This document shows positions 1-8,314 of a DNA stretch of 31,368 nucleotides, piece by piece. Every line of letters begins with the position of its first letter. Position 1 is the stretch's first letter. The position numbers and the translations under genes are program-made. Source of the stretch: JBDROU01 sp043809745 [NCBI: bacterium] (lineage in GTDB: Bacteria > Elusimicrobiota > JBDRMW01); contig JBDROU010000013.1 in assembly GCA_043809745.1 (NCBI GenBank), positions 1 to 31,368 of the forward strand, given 5' to 3'. Under the pieces are notes generated by a model, which saw only the letters and a list, made by a program, of their open reading frames with translations, was not told the DNA's origin and did no database searches.

Positions 1-141
1 GAGATGGTAATGCCTGGAGATAATGTGGAGTTGGAAGGAGAGTTGATAACCCCGATAGCCATGGAGAAGGGCTTAAGGTTTGCGATAAGAGAAGGCGGCC
101 ATACGGTAGGAGCTGGGGTGGTTTCTGAAATTATTGAGTAA
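1..141 (+). CDS. tuf: Elongation factor Tu, C-terminal end (partial)
   Basis: Only the last 46 codons are present; the gene enters from the left edge in frame 1 and stops at TAA 139-141. The residues [20 protein letters not shown], followed by [20 protein letters not shown], are the highly conserved domain 3 tail of EF-Tu, which delivers aminoacyl-tRNA to the ribosome. It lies 37 bp upstream of rpmG, and the order tuf-rpmG-tRNA-Trp-secE-nusG-rplK-rplA is a classic bacterial arrangement. Identification is secure despite the truncation, which is only the window edge. Confidence 0.97.
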   Translation, partial: EMVMPGDNVELEGELITPIAMEKGLRFAIREGGHTVGAGVVSEIIE

Positions 142-178
142 AGTTAGTAGAATCGAAGTATTAAGGAGAGGTTAAAAG

Positions 179-334
179 ATGGGTGATACAATAGTAAAAA
201 CATTAGCTTGCCAAGTATGTAAGGAGAGAAATTATTCATTCAGAGTTGGGGCAAAAAAAGGTAAAGATAAAGTTGAAGTAAAAAAATTCTGCGCTAGTTG
301 CAGAAAGCACACGAATCACCGGGAAGTAAAATAA
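179..334 (+). CDS. rpmG: 50S ribosomal protein L33
   Basis: A 51-residue protein, too short for many ORF cut-offs. It starts at ATG 179 after the ribosome binding site AAGGAGAG (about 163-170) and ends with TAA 332-334. Residues include LACQVCKERNY and later FCASCRKHTNHREVK, so both CxxC pairs are present. This is the zinc-binding (C+) form of L33 rather than the cysteine-free form. The length is normal for the family, and the position between tuf and tRNA-Trp/secE is the usual one. Confidence 0.96.
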   Translation: MGDTIVKTLACQVCKERNYSFRVGAKKGKDKVEVKKFCASCRKHTNHREVK

Positions 335-539
335 ATAGTTTTTTAGATGGCTGTGTGATTTGCTTTATTTAACAATTTGGTTTGACTAAAATATTTTTAA
401 AATAGCACTTGCTTTTTATTTGATTTTATAATAAAATTTTAACCTGCTTTTTTAAGCAACCGGATGCCTAGATATTTATCTAAACAGCTTAATAGTTGTT
501 GAAGAGAAATAAGGTCCCAAGAATAAGTTAGATTTTTCT

Positions 540-610
540 GGGAGTGTCGGTTAATGGCAAACCACTGGTCTCCAAAACCAGGACTGGGGGTTCAAGTCCC
601 TCCACTCCCG
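540..610 (+). tRNA. trpT: tRNA-Trp (anticodon CCA)
   Basis: The cloverleaf folds fully by eye. The acceptor GGGAGTG (540-546) pairs with CACTCCC (603-609), with discriminator G610. The D stem is GGTT/AACC, and the anticodon stem CTGGT (565-569) pairs with ACCAG (577-581). The loop CTCCAAA has anticodon CCA at 572-574, and the T arm is GGGGG-TTCAAGT-CCCTC. No CCA tail is encoded. The location upstream of secE-nusG is the common trpT site. A TATAAT at 427-432 is a possible promoter element, but no good -35 was found. Confidence 0.96.
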
Positions 611-613
611 GTT

Positions 614-1174
614 ATGATAAATTTTATGAGATTTATGTGGCAAAATGTTAAGTGGGTTGGTTTTTTATTACTTTTTGTAATTTTTGGGATTTCTTGTCAG
701 AAAGGTCAACCTTCAAAAATAATGGGACAGGTATACGAAAATAAAGTTCATAACTTTAGCATTGAATTCCCTGAAAGTTGGAAAGTGGACGAGTCTGGGG
801 TACTTGGTTCAATAGTAATATTTAAAGAGCAGAAGTTTAGAAAAGATTTTTCGGCCAATATCAATGTATTTGCTGAAAAAACTAAATTTGATGTAAACGA
901 ATATACAGATATAACTGTAAATCAACACGGCAGCGTATTTAAAGGTTATAAACTGATTAAAAAAGAGAATGAAAAAATATCCGGGTTGGATGCAATAGTA
1001 GTTGATTATGAGTATAGATATGGCATTGTTGGAATGCTTCAAGTGAGAAGCTGCTATGTTAAGCATGACGGCAAGATGTTTTCAATTACTGCAACCGCAT
1101 TACAGGAAGAGATTAGTAAATACAATGATAAATTTAATAAAACTATAAGGGAATTTAAGGTTTTACAATCATGA
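614..1174 (+). CDS. Small predicted lipoprotein, PsbP/DUF1795-like
   Basis: A 186-residue protein of unknown function. The N-terminus has a hydrophobic signal (about residues 12-25, VGFLLLFVIFGISC) followed by a Cys, which suggests a lipoprotein, although Gly at the lipobox -3 position is weak. The mature part contains HNFSIEFPESWKVDESG and a later VNEYTDITVN stretch, which resemble the PsbP/DUF1795 fold of small secreted proteins. That resemblance is from pattern only. The open frame extends upstream through the tRNA-Trp gene, so the start must lie after 610: ATG 614, 626 or 635 are possible and none has a clear ribosome binding site. It overlaps secE by ATGA, so it is probably co-translated with it. 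Confidence 0.75.
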   Translation: MINFMRFMWQNVKWVGFLLLFVIFGISCQKGQPSKIMGQVYENKVHNFSIEFPESWKVDESGVLGSIVIFKEQKFRKDFSANINVFAEKTKFDVNEYTDITVNQHGSVFKGYKLIKKENEKISGLDAIVVDYEYRYGIVGMLQVRSCYVKHDGKMFSITATALQEEISKYNDKFNKTIREFKVLQS

Positions 1175-1359
1175 CTTGGATAAGCAAAGCAATTCAATTT
1201 GTTAAAGAAGCATATTTCGAATTAAAGAAGGTTACGTGGTTAGGAAAAAAAGAAATGATAGCTTCTACTGTTGTTGTGATACTTTTAGTGCTCATAATAG
1301 CATTCTATGTTGGAATAATTGATTTAATTTTGATGAAGTTGCTGGGTATATTTATATAA
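1171..1359 (+). CDS. secE: Preprotein translocase subunit SecE
   Basis: A 62-residue protein with the short bacterial SecE layout: an amphipathic N-terminal helix (FVKEAYFELKKVTWLGKKE) carrying the conserved KKVTWL-type motif, then one transmembrane helix (about residues 30-50). SecE clamps SecY in the SecYEG channel of the inner membrane. The ATG overlaps the stop of the upstream lipoprotein gene (ATGA), and nusG follows 46 bp later, the near-universal secE-nusG pairing. Confidence 0.96.
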   Translation: MTWISKAIQFVKEAYFELKKVTWLGKKEMIASTVVVILLVLIIAFYVGIIDLILMKLLGIFI

Positions 1360-1405
1360 TAAGTTTTAACATCATGATAATTGAATAATATTTAAGGAGT
1401 AAACA

Positions 1406-1936
1406 GTGGAATTAAGATGGCATATTGTGCATACGTACTCTGGGTATGAAGATAAAGTAAAGGCTAATATAGAAAAAAATGTAGAAGCCTCTGGATTAAA
1501 GAGCAAGATAGATCAGGTAATTATACCGACTGAAGAAGTAGTAGAGATTAAGCGCAATAAGAAATCTATCAGAAAAAGAAAGTTTTTTCCCGGCTATGTA
1601 TTGGTGCATATGGTAGTGGACAATGATACTTATTGGGTAATTAGAAATGTTCCCGGAGTAACTGGGTTTTTGGGGGGAGTAAATCCTGTGCCGTTAGTCG
1701 ATGAAGAAATTCAGTCAATACTTGAGCTTGTATCAGCTCCTACTGCGGCTAAGCCAAAACCTGCTGTGTTGTTTGATAAGGGGGAGAATGTCCGTATTAT
1801 TGAGGGGCCTTTCAGACATTTCGTTGGTTCAGTTGATGATGTAAATTCAGAGAGAGGCAAGCTTAAGGTTATGGTAAGTATTTTTGGAAGACCTACCCCG
1901 GTTGAATTAGATTTTTTACAGGTTGAGAAGTTTTAG
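1406..1936 (+). CDS. nusG: Transcription termination/antitermination factor NusG
   Basis: A 176-residue protein of normal NusG length. The N-terminal NGN domain begins [20 protein letters not shown] and contains [12 protein letters not shown] and VPGVTGFLG. The C-terminal KOW domain begins near [11 protein letters not shown] and ends [11 protein letters not shown]. NusG binds RNA polymerase, promotes processivity, and couples to Rho or ribosomal protein S10. The start is GTG 1406, supported by AAGGAGT at 1394-1400 with normal spacing. It sits between secE and rplK. Confidence 0.97.
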   Translation: MELRWHIVHTYSGYEDKVKANIEKNVEASGLKSKIDQVIIPTEEVVEIKRNKKSIRKRKFFPGYVLVHMVVDNDTYWVIRNVPGVTGFLGGVNPVPLVDEEIQSILELVSAPTAAKPKPAVLFDKGENVRIIEGPFRHFVGSVDDVNSERGKLKVMVSIFGRPTPVELDFLQVEKF

Positions 1937-1965
1937 ATTTTAATAAGACAATTAGAGGAATAAAT

Positions 1966-2394
1966 ATGCCGCCTAAAAAAGTTAAAACTCAGATTAAATT
2001 GCAAATACCTGCTGCGAATGCAAATCCAGCACCTCCGGTTGGTCCGGCATTAGGACAGCATGGAGTAAATATTATGGATTTTTGTAAGCAGTTTAACGAA
2101 AAAACAAAGACGCAGGAGAATGGGATGCTAATCCCTGTTGTAATCACTGTATTTGAAGACAGATCATTTACATTTATTACAAAGATGCCGCCGGTATCCT
2201 CACTGCTTAAAAAAGCAGCCGGGCTTGCAAAAGCATCAAGTTCACCTAAAAAGACAAAGGTTGGATCGGTAACAAATCAACAGGTGCAGGAGATTGCGGT
2301 GCAGAAGATGCCGGATTTGAATGCACAGGATTTAGATGCAGCTGTGAAAATCGTTAAGGGGACTGCAAGAAGTATGGGTATTGAAGTAAAATAG
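1966..2394 (+). CDS. rplK: 50S ribosomal protein L11
   Basis: A 142-residue protein with the typical L11 features: an N-terminal domain with [20 protein letters not shown], the proline-rich linker used by thiostrepton-class contacts, and a C-terminal RNA-binding domain ([11 protein letters not shown] at the end). It forms the GTPase-associated centre with 23S rRNA. The start ATG 1966 follows AGAGGA. It is co-directional with nusG 29 bp upstream and rplA downstream. Confidence 0.97.
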   Translation: MPPKKVKTQIKLQIPAANANPAPPVGPALGQHGVNIMDFCKQFNEKTKTQENGMLIPVVITVFEDRSFTFITKMPPVSSLLKKAAGLAKASSSPKKTKVGSVTNQQVQEIAVQKMPDLNAQDLDAAVKIVKGTARSMGIEVK

Positions 2395-2484
2395 GTTAGT
2401 TTGCTTATAGTAAAGTAAGGCTCTTAAAATAACTATATAGCAAAAAAAGGGTCTATAACCATATAATAATTAAGGAGAACTTAG

Positions 2485-3171
2485 TTGAGTAAGAGAATAT
2501 TGGAAATTACTAAATTGGTTGACAAAAATAAATTGTATCCTTTGCAAGAAGCTGTAGGTGTTATAAAGAAGGCCGCGAAAGCAAAGTTTGATGAAACGGT
2601 TGAGGTGCATATTAAATTAGGGATTGATCCAAAGCAGTCAGATCAGGGTGTTCGTGGCACTGTGAATCTTCCTCACGGCACAGGTAAATCAAGAAAGGTA
2701 GCTGTTGTGGCTGCTGGTGAAAAATTGAAGGAAGCAGAATCAAATGGAGCTGATATTTGCGGCGGGGATGATCTGATTGAAAAGATCGCAAAGGGATGGA
2801 TGGATTTTGATGTGCTAGTTGCTACACCTGATAATATGAGGAATATATCTAAGCTAGGTAAGGTTTTAGGGCCCAGAGGCCTTATGCCAAATCCCAAATC
2901 AGGGACCGTTACTTTTGATATAGCCAGTGCTATAAAGGAAATTAAGGCTGGAAGAGTTGAATTCAAAAATGATATATATGGAAATATTCATTGCGCTATT
3001 GGGAAAGCTTCGTTTAGCGAAGAGCATTTGGTTGAGAATTTAAAATATTTAGTTTCAAGTGTAATAAGATTAAAACCTGCTTCATCAAAGGGTATTTATA
3101 TCAGAAAGATTTCTTTAAGCTCTACGATGGGGCCCGGGATAGCGATCGATCCTTCCCAGAAGTTTAGTTAA
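2485..3171 (+). CDS. rplA: 50S ribosomal protein L1
   Basis: A 228-residue protein matching L1 in length. Conserved stretches include RGTVNLPHGTGK, GKVLGPRGLMPNPKSGT and the C-terminal KGIYIRKISLSSTMGPGI. L1 forms the ribosomal L1 stalk and in many bacteria represses its own operon by binding the mRNA; I did not identify such a site here. The start is TTG 2485, chosen because AAGGAG at 2472-2477 lies 7 bases upstream and the N-terminus aligns with the family. No rplJ or rplL follows; the next gene is hppA after a 181 bp gap. Confidence 0.97.
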   Translation: MSKRILEITKLVDKNKLYPLQEAVGVIKKAAKAKFDETVEVHIKLGIDPKQSDQGVRGTVNLPHGTGKSRKVAVVAAGEKLKEAESNGADICGGDDLIEKIAKGWMDFDVLVATPDNMRNISKLGKVLGPRGLMPNPKSGTVTFDIASAIKEIKAGRVEFKNDIYGNIHCAIGKASFSEEHLVENLKYLVSSVIRLKPASSKGIYIRKISLSSTMGPGIAIDPSQKFS

Positions 3172-3352
3172 AAACCAACCAGCAAAAGGATTGAGCTGCA
3201 AAAAAAGCTTATTAACGATAAGTTTGAAAAGTTTCATTGAATCATTTATAGTCTGAAAGCACAATACTAATAATTCTAAGAAAGTTTAAAAAAAATGAAA
3301 GAGATTGAAGGTATAAAAAAATAATTTTATTAGGGTAAGAAAGGAGCAGTTT

Positions 3353-5443
3353 ATGGCATTATTAATAATCGGGATCAGTTTATTTTCGTTGCTTTTTGCA
3401 GGTTATCTTGCTTACTATGTATTGAAACAAGATACCGGTACCCCTGAGATGCAGGAGATCTCAAATGCAATAAAAGAAGGAGCGGAAGCCTTTCTTAAGA
3501 GACAGTATAGAACAGTAGGCATACTGTCTATAGTTCTGGCAGTAATAATATATGCCCTCTATGTTTTTATAAAGGGGGATCACAATGAAGCGTTAACTAC
3601 TACAATTTCATTTCTTTTTGGTGCTGTTTGTTCCGGAATAGCCGGATATATAGGCATGCATATTTCGATAAGAGCAAATATCCGTACGGCAACTGCTGTA
3701 AAAACAAATTTTAATAAAGCTTTAAAAATTTCCATTAGGGGAGGAGCAGTTTCAGGGATTACGGTTGTAGCCATGAGTTTACTTGGTGTTGGAGGACTAT
3801 TTTATATAATGGGCGGGATGTCGAATCCTTCAATAATACCCTTGAAAATTGTCGGTTATGGATTCGGCGCAAGTTTTGTAGCGCTGTTTGCCCAGCTTGG
3901 CGGCGGTATTTATACAAAAGCAGCTGATGTAGGTGCCGATTTAGTTGGTAAGATAGAAGCAGGTATACCCGAAGATGATCCGAGAAATCCAGCTGTTATA
4001 GCAGATTTGGTAGGAGATAATGTTGGGGATTGTGCTGGAAGAGGCGCTGATCTTTTTGAATCAACTGCAGCTGAGAATATAGGAGCTATGATTCTTGGTA
4101 TTGCGCTATTACCGCATTTTGGTGTTAAAGGTATTCTATTCCCTTTAGTAGTTCGTGCATTTGGATTAATTGCCTCTATGGTTGGGATAATGACTGTAAA
4201 TGTGAAAGATGAAAAGTTAGATCCTATGAGAGCTCTAAATAAAGGATATCTGGTAACTTCTTTACTAGCAATTGTTGGATTGTATATTGCAAATTATAAA
4301 TTGCTTGATAATAATATGTGGCTTTTTGCTGCAGGTTTAATTGGTATTTTTTGCAGCTGGATATTCGTTTACATTACTGAGTATTATACAGGAACGTATT
4401 TCAGGCCTGTAAGATCTATTGCGGAAGCTTCTCAGACAGGGCCTGCAACAAACATCATTACTGGTTTTGCGGTAGGATTGGAGTGCACCGCAATGCCTGT
4501 AATAGTTATTTCATTTGCCCTTCTTGGTTCGTATTACTGCGGAATAAAGGGATTAGTTCAGTTCACTGATATATCTGCTATTAGCGCAGGTCTCTACGGT
4601 ACCGCGATTGCCACAATGGGAATGCTTGCAACATGTGCATATATACTTGCAATGGATACATTCGGTCCGATAACTGATAATGCGGGTGGAATAATTGAGA
4701 TGACCAAACAGCCTGATGAGATCAGAATGAGAACAGACAGACTGGATGCTGCAGGCAACACAACAAAGGCTTTAACAAAAGGATATGCTATAGGCTCAGC
4801 TGCTTTAGCCGCATTCCTATTGTTTTCTGCATATCTTGATGAGGTGAGCCATATTCTTGGAAAACCTTTCCATAGTGTAGATATAGCTAAAGTGGAGGTT
4901 TTTGTAGGAGGTCTTTTGGGTGCGATGTTAGTATTTCTATTTAGTGCGCTTGCAATTAGAGCTGTTGGGAAAGCAGCTTACTATGTTATAAATGATGTTA
5001 GAGCTCAGTTTAAAGAGAATAAAGGTATACTTGAAGGTAAAGTAAAACCGGATTATGCCAGATGTGTTGATATAGTAACAAAAGGAGCTCTTAAAGAGAT
5101 GATCCTCCCCGGATTGCTGGCTGTGAGCGGACCGGTTGTAGTTGGATTATTATTCAAGCAATTCGGTATTGGAGCAGAAACAGTAGCTTCCTTTTTAATG
5201 ATTGGTACAATAAGCGGCATATTATTAGCAACGGTTATGAATAACGGTGGTGGCGCATGGGATAATGCAAAGAAATTCATTGAACTTGGTAATTACGGAG
5301 GGAAAAAATCAGAAGCACACAAGGCAGCTATAGTAGGAGACACTGTTGGTGATCCATTTAAGGATACAGCAGGACCGAGTTTGCACGTTTTAATAAAGCT
5401 TCTAAGCACTATTACACTTGTATTAGCGCCTTTGTTTATTTAA
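3353..5443 (+). CDS. hppA: Membrane-bound proton-pumping pyrophosphatase, K+-independent type
   Basis: A 696-residue polytopic protein that couples hydrolysis of pyrophosphate to ion pumping across the membrane. The substrate signature begins at D192 (DVGADLVGK) and continues [17 protein letters not shown], then [18 protein letters not shown]. The second catalytic motif near the C-terminus contains [16 protein letters not shown]. The determinant motif [10 protein letters not shown] begins at G468, with Lys472 and Thr475. In this family Lys and Thr at these positions mark K+-independent, proton-specific enzymes, while Ala and Gly mark K+-dependent ones. AGGAG about 3341-3345 supports the ATG. 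It follows rplA but is probably a separate unit. Confidence 0.96.
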   Translation: MALLIIGISLFSLLFAGYLAYYVLKQDTGTPEMQEISNAIKEGAEAFLKRQYRTVGILSIVLAVIIYALYVFIKGDHNEALTTTISFLFGAVCSGIAGYIGMHISIRANIRTATAVKTNFNKALKISIRGGAVSGITVVAMSLLGVGGLFYIMGGMSNPSIIPLKIVGYGFGASFVALFAQLGGGIYTKAADVGADLVGKIEAGIPEDDPRNPAVIADLVGDNVGDCAGRGADLFESTAAENIGAMILGIALLPHFGVKGILFPLVVRAFGLIASMVGIMTVNVKDEKLDPMRALNKGYLVTSLLAIVGLYIANYKLLDNNMWLFAAGLIGIFCSWIFVYITEYYTGTYFRPVRSIAEASQTGPATNIITGFAVGLECTAMPVIVISFALLGSYYCGIKGLVQFTDISAISAGLYGTAIATMGMLATCAYILAMDTFGPITDNAGGIIEMTKQPDEIRMRTDRLDAAGNTTKALTKGYAIGSAALAAFLLFSAYLDEVSHILGKPFHSVDIAKVEVFVGGLLGAMLVFLFSALAIRAVGKAAYYVINDVRAQFKENKGILEGKVKPDYARCVDIVTKGALKEMILPGLLAVSGPVVVGLLFKQFGIGAETVASFLMIGTISGILLATVMNNGGGAWDNAKKFIELGNYGGKKSEAHKAAIVGDTVGDPFKDTAGPSLHVLIKLLSTITLVLAPLFI

Positions 5444-5729
5444 CGGCAAACGTATACTTATCGGATCTGCTCGACCTGAAGAACTCAGTAATGCAATTTC
5501 TCTCCATTTAGTAAAATCAAATTAGAATAATCATACTCATCCAAATGCATCTAAATATAAACTATAAATGGGGACAGGCACTTTTTAGATTTTTTTAGAT
5601 TTAAATGGGGGCAGGCACTTTTTAGATTCTTTTTAGTTTAGTTTTTAGAACAGGCATCAGTATTTAACATTTAATTGAGTTTTTATTTTGGTAGATTTAC
5701 CTTAGAAATAGGTATGATTTAAATACAAA
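5444..5729. other. Non-coding intergenic region with short repeats
   Basis: No plausible gene is seen between hppA and the terminator of the minus-strand sigma-like gene. The stretch is very AT-rich apart from a small cluster of G-rich repeat units at 5566-5628 (listed separately) and a more degenerate third unit near 5648-5660 (AGAACAGGCATCAG). I see no hppA terminator with a clear hairpin and T-run. Confidence 0.7.
5566..5628. repeat. Two tandem 26-bp units, GGGGACAGGCAC type
   Basis: The unit at 5566-5591 (core GGGGACAGGCACTTTTTAG) recurs at 5603-5628 with a single difference (GGGGGCAGGCAC). The start-to-start distance is 37 bp. G-rich units of this form followed by T-runs are widespread dispersed intergenic repeats in many uncultured bacteria and resemble the sites associated with REP-associated (IS200-like) tyrosine transposases. 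No such transposase is encoded in this window, so the link is an inference. Confidence 0.75.
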
Positions 5730-5760
5730 AAACAACTTTTCTTGTTTCGAAAAGTTGTTT
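5730..5760 (-). terminator. Rho-independent terminator of the sigma-like gene
   Basis: A perfect 12-bp stem, AAACAACTTTTC (5730-5741) with GAAAAGTTGTTT (5749-5760), and a 7-base loop. Read on the minus strand it is followed directly by a T-run (complement of the A-run 5727-5732), and it lies 40 bp after the stop of the minus-strand gene. In the plus direction the downstream T-run is broken, so it would be a weaker terminator for hppA. Confidence 0.85.
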
Positions 5761-5800
5761 CTATTATTAGTATGCATGTTTTGTCTACTCATGGCTGAAA

Positions 5801-6526
5801 TTATTTAAGAAATTTACCTTTACTATTTGCATATTTTCTCTTTAATTCAGCATAAATAGATGAGTCAAATTTTTTTATATTTTTTAGTGCTTTTGCCTTA
5901 TTATTTCTTACTGTACTCTCAGAAATGATTAATTTTTCAGCAATTTCTTTATATGAGAGATCGCTAAAATAATAGTCAGTAAATACAATTTTTTGCCTTT
6001 TAGGCAATTTATTAACAATTTGCGTGAATCTCATCTGGAGTTCTCTATTATTAAAATGCGCAAGTTTAGGATGGTATGCTACTTTAATTTTTCTATATGC
6101 AGTAAGCAAGTAAAAATAAAACCATCTGTATAAATAACCAAGAAATCCGCTTTTCTTTCCGTATTTTACATAAGCGAGCACTCTTTGCTTAAACACATGA
6201 TCTATCAGCTTTTCCCATTCAGTTATGCTTAAACCCTTAAAACCTTCTTTTGATTCTATAAACTGGATCCAGCTTATTTGATAATATGTTCTTCCTATTT
6301 CCTGTGTCTCAAATGATTCCTGTTCCTCATTTTCTTGCGGGTTGTACTTGATTTCCTTAGATTGAGTCCATTTTTCCATCAAAGGCGAGAGAAACTTTTT
6401 TAGTTTTCGAATAGAAACCTCAAATTGGTCGTAATCCTTAGCCTTATGAGCTCTTTGTGCGTGTATGACTTCGATCTCTATGTCCTGTCTGAATCTATAA
6501 GGATGTGGTTTTATTTTTATTCCCAT
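5801..6526 (-). CDS. Sigma-70 region 4-like transcription regulator
   Basis: A 241-residue cytoplasmic protein. Residues 166-221 form a sigma region 4-type domain: RFTQIVNKLPKRQKIVFTDY, then the helix-turn-helix LSYKEIAEKLIISESTVRNN at 190-209, typical of ECF/sigma-70 -35 recognition. The first 160 residues are basic and not an obvious region 2; there is a charged linker (60-80) and an aromatic segment YLYRWFYFYLLTAY (131-144) that might be a degenerate region 2 helix. It could be a divergent sigma factor or a LuxR-like regulator using the same fold. It is transcribed alone, divergent from the cyclophilin-like gene, with its own promoter and terminator. No anti-sigma gene is adjacent. Confidence 0.8.
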   Translation of the reverse strand: MGIKIKPHPYRFRQDIEIEVIHAQRAHKAKDYDQFEVSIRKLKKFLSPLMEKWTQSKEIKYNPQENEEQESFETQEIGRTYYQISWIQFIESKEGFKGLSITEWEKLIDHVFKQRVLAYVKYGKKSGFLGYLYRWFYFYLLTAYRKIKVAYHPKLAHFNNRELQMRFTQIVNKLPKRQKIVFTDYYFSDLSYKEIAEKLIISESTVRNNKAKALKNIKKFDSSIYAELKRKYANSKGKFLK

Positions 6527-6557
6527 TTGTTTAACCTAAAGCGCTTAATTAATGGTA

Positions 6558-6566
6558 ATTATAGCA
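6558..6566 (-). promoter_or_regulatory. Extended -10 promoter for the sigma-like gene
   Basis: On the minus strand the sequence reads TGCTATAAT, a perfect extended -10 (TGn plus TATAAT). It lies 31 bp upstream of the ATG at 6526, giving an expected leader of about 25 nt. No clear -35 was found, which is normal for extended -10 promoters. Confidence 0.6.
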
Positions 6567-6600
6567 GAAAGTGTTTTTATTTTTCTACATTTATATAATA

Positions 6601-6609
6601 TGTTATAAT
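6601..6609 (+). promoter_or_regulatory. Extended -10 promoter for the cyclophilin-like gene
   Basis: TGTTATAAT is a perfect extended -10 (TGn plus TATAAT at 6604-6609), only 7 bp before the ATG at 6617. Transcription should start at about 6616, so the mRNA would have essentially no leader. No Shine-Dalgarno sequence precedes this start codon, which fits a leaderless transcript. Confidence 0.6.
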
Positions 6610-6616
6610 TCTAATA

Positions 6617-6982
6617 ATGTTAATAATACTTGATTTTGAAGCAGTTAAATTAATAGTAAAACTTAATAATACCGTTACTGCGCAAAAATTATCTGAAACA
6701 ACCCCATTTAATTCTATAACGAATAAAAAACAAGGGATGTTGTATTTTAATGTGCCTCTAGCTTTTGGGGCAGAGAATCTGACGTTGGATGTTGAAACAG
6801 GTGATGTTGTTTATTTGCAGGAAGGCCCGGCTTTAATAATATTCTTTGGGAAAACAGAATTTAGTGCTACCGAAAAACCCATATCTCCTAAGCTGGCAAC
6901 AAAGATTGGTCAAGTTATAAGCGGATTAGAGTTAATAGATAAAATAACAGATAAATTTTTATTCTCAGTAAAATTGTCTTAA
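6617..6982 (+). CDS. Cyclophilin-like fold protein (TM1367/PF04126 type)
   Basis: A 121-residue cytoplasmic protein with no signal or membrane segment. The pattern IVKLNNTVTAQKLSETTPFN, then MLYFNVPLAFGAEN, VETGDVVYLQEGPALIIFFG and a final IGQVISGLELIDKI, matches the small cyclophilin-like family of Thermotoga TM1367. In that family the GDVxY..G.AL.(I/L)FFGKT segment is the most conserved part. The biochemical role of the family is not established, and prolyl isomerase activity should not be assumed. It is divergent from the sigma-like gene and appears monocistronic. Confidence 0.75.
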   Translation: MLIILDFEAVKLIVKLNNTVTAQKLSETTPFNSITNKKQGMLYFNVPLAFGAENLTLDVETGDVVYLQEGPALIIFFGKTEFSATEKPISPKLATKIGQVISGLELIDKITDKFLFSVKLS

Positions 6983-7170
6983 TAATATCTTTTGTGGAAA
7001 AGAGAAGTAATACTAAATTTTTATGATATCACTTGACTTTGATAAAGCTGAGATAATTGAATAACAAGGCATAAAGTTTATTTAAATTTTAAATTTCTTT
7101 AATCTTGACAAGTTTTGAGATTTTTACGAAAATATAACTGAATCAATCGTTAAGAAAATTATATACATAT

Positions 7171-7899
7171 ATGAGAATAACTAAATTACATCTAATCATT
7201 TTGCTGTTAATACTTGCTGGTGGCGGTTATTGGGGCTATCTATACTTCGAAAAAATGAAGGATGCCTCGGAAGAGCAGGAACGCCAGAGCTTGCTTTTAG
7301 AGCGGAAAGCAAAACATACAGAGGAAGAGAAAAGCGCTCAAAGATATATCGATGAAAAGGCAAATGATGAGATTGTAGTCAACGATGCCAGGGAAGCACT
7401 TGTAGTAGCAATTGAGATGTTAGAGAAAGCTCAAGGTGAAGGCAAAGATGTTTCTATGGCTGAAATGACTATACAAAAAGCTGAAGAATCTTTAGAGATT
7501 AATCAATATAAACAAGCATGGAGTCTTGCCCGCCAGGCAATAGAAGAGATACGCCAAACTTCTTATGATCAGGATGATGTGAGTTACAAAGCAGAAAGCC
7601 GCCCAGTCAGTAGAGAAAGCGCAAAACCTAGAAAATCAGAGCAACCCAGAGAAGTAGAAAGAACAAGCAAACCTGAAAGGCCCAAAGAAACTGTAAAGCC
7701 CAAAGAAACTGTAAGGCGTGAAGGCGGTAATATAGTGTATGTTGTGCAGCGGGGGGATAATCTCTGGAATATTTCTAAAATGGGCGAGCACTACGGGTTA
7801 GGTTCTAAATGGGTGGGAATTTGGCGTACTAATGAAAAAGAAATTCCAGACTTTGACTTAATTTATCCCGGACAAGAAATAATTATTCCTGTAGATTAA
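7171..7899 (+). CDS. Membrane-anchored coiled-coil protein with C-terminal LysM
   Basis: A 242-residue protein with three parts. An N-terminal membrane anchor (about residues 7-25, LIILLLILAGGGYWGYLYF) is followed by a charged helical region (about 30-140, rich in Glu, Lys and Ala, including AREALVVAIEMLEKAQGEGK) likely to form coiled coil. Then comes a Pro/Lys/Glu linker with short PKETVKPKETV repeats and a single LysM domain (about 188-240: YVVQRGDNLWNISKMG...DLIYPGQEIIIPVD). LysM binds peptidoglycan, so the protein probably bridges inner membrane and cell wall. A second LysM protein of different make-up lies at 11460. No gene-specific name is justified. Confidence 0.85.
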   Translation: MRITKLHLIILLLILAGGGYWGYLYFEKMKDASEEQERQSLLLERKAKHTEEEKSAQRYIDEKANDEIVVNDAREALVVAIEMLEKAQGEGKDVSMAEMTIQKAEESLEINQYKQAWSLARQAIEEIRQTSYDQDDVSYKAESRPVSRESAKPRKSEQPREVERTSKPERPKETVKPKETVRREGGNIVYVVQRGDNLWNISKMGEHYGLGSKWVGIWRTNEKEIPDFDLIYPGQEIIIPVD

Positions 7900-8026
7900 A
7901 AGTTAAATATATTTCCTGAATAAAGATCCAAAAAAATATAACATAGAGGTTATTAGCAAAGACCTGCTTTAATTTTGCTGATATTAGATTTATTATTTTA
8001 CTTTGTTATAGAAAAGGAGAATGCTT

Positions 8027-8314
8027 ATGGACATGATGAAAATGTTAAAAGAAGCATATCAACTGAGATCTAAATATAAAGATATGCAGCAAGAACTAAA
8101 ACAGAAGAAATTTACTTATGAAGAGCATGGTATTACTGCTGTTATTGATGGGAGTTTAGAACTTGTTGATATCAAAATATCACAGGAAGCGATTGCATTA
8201 GGCAGCAAGCAACTCGAAGAGATAATTAAAAGGTGTATGTGTCGGGTTAATAGTAATGCAAAGGAGGAGTTGGCGAAAGAGTTTAAGGGTTTGGTTAATG
8301 GTGGATTAATGTGA
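8027..8314 (+). CDS. YbaB/EbfC-family nucleoid-associated protein
   Basis: A 95-residue small protein of typical YbaB length. It begins MDMMKMLKEAYQLRSKYKDM and contains LKQKKFTYEEHGITAVIDG, DIKISQEAI and a C-terminal VNSNAKEELAKEFKGL, which follow the family pattern. YbaB proteins are dimeric DNA-binding nucleoid proteins, usually encoded between dnaX and recR; neither is nearby here. ATG 8027 is preferred over the in-frame ATG 8021 because AAGGAG at 8014-8019 is 7 bases before 8027 but only 1 base before 8021. It overlaps the next gene by 4 bp. Confidence 0.85.
   Translation: MDMMKMLKEAYQLRSKYKDMQQELKQKKFTYEEHGITAVIDGSLELVDIKISQEAIALGSKQLEEIIKRCMCRVNSNAKEELAKEFKGLVNGGLM

Noticed and set aside
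554-613. N-terminal 20 residues of the open frame reading through tRNA-Trp
   Set aside because: This is translation of the tRNA gene; the lipoprotein must start after 610.
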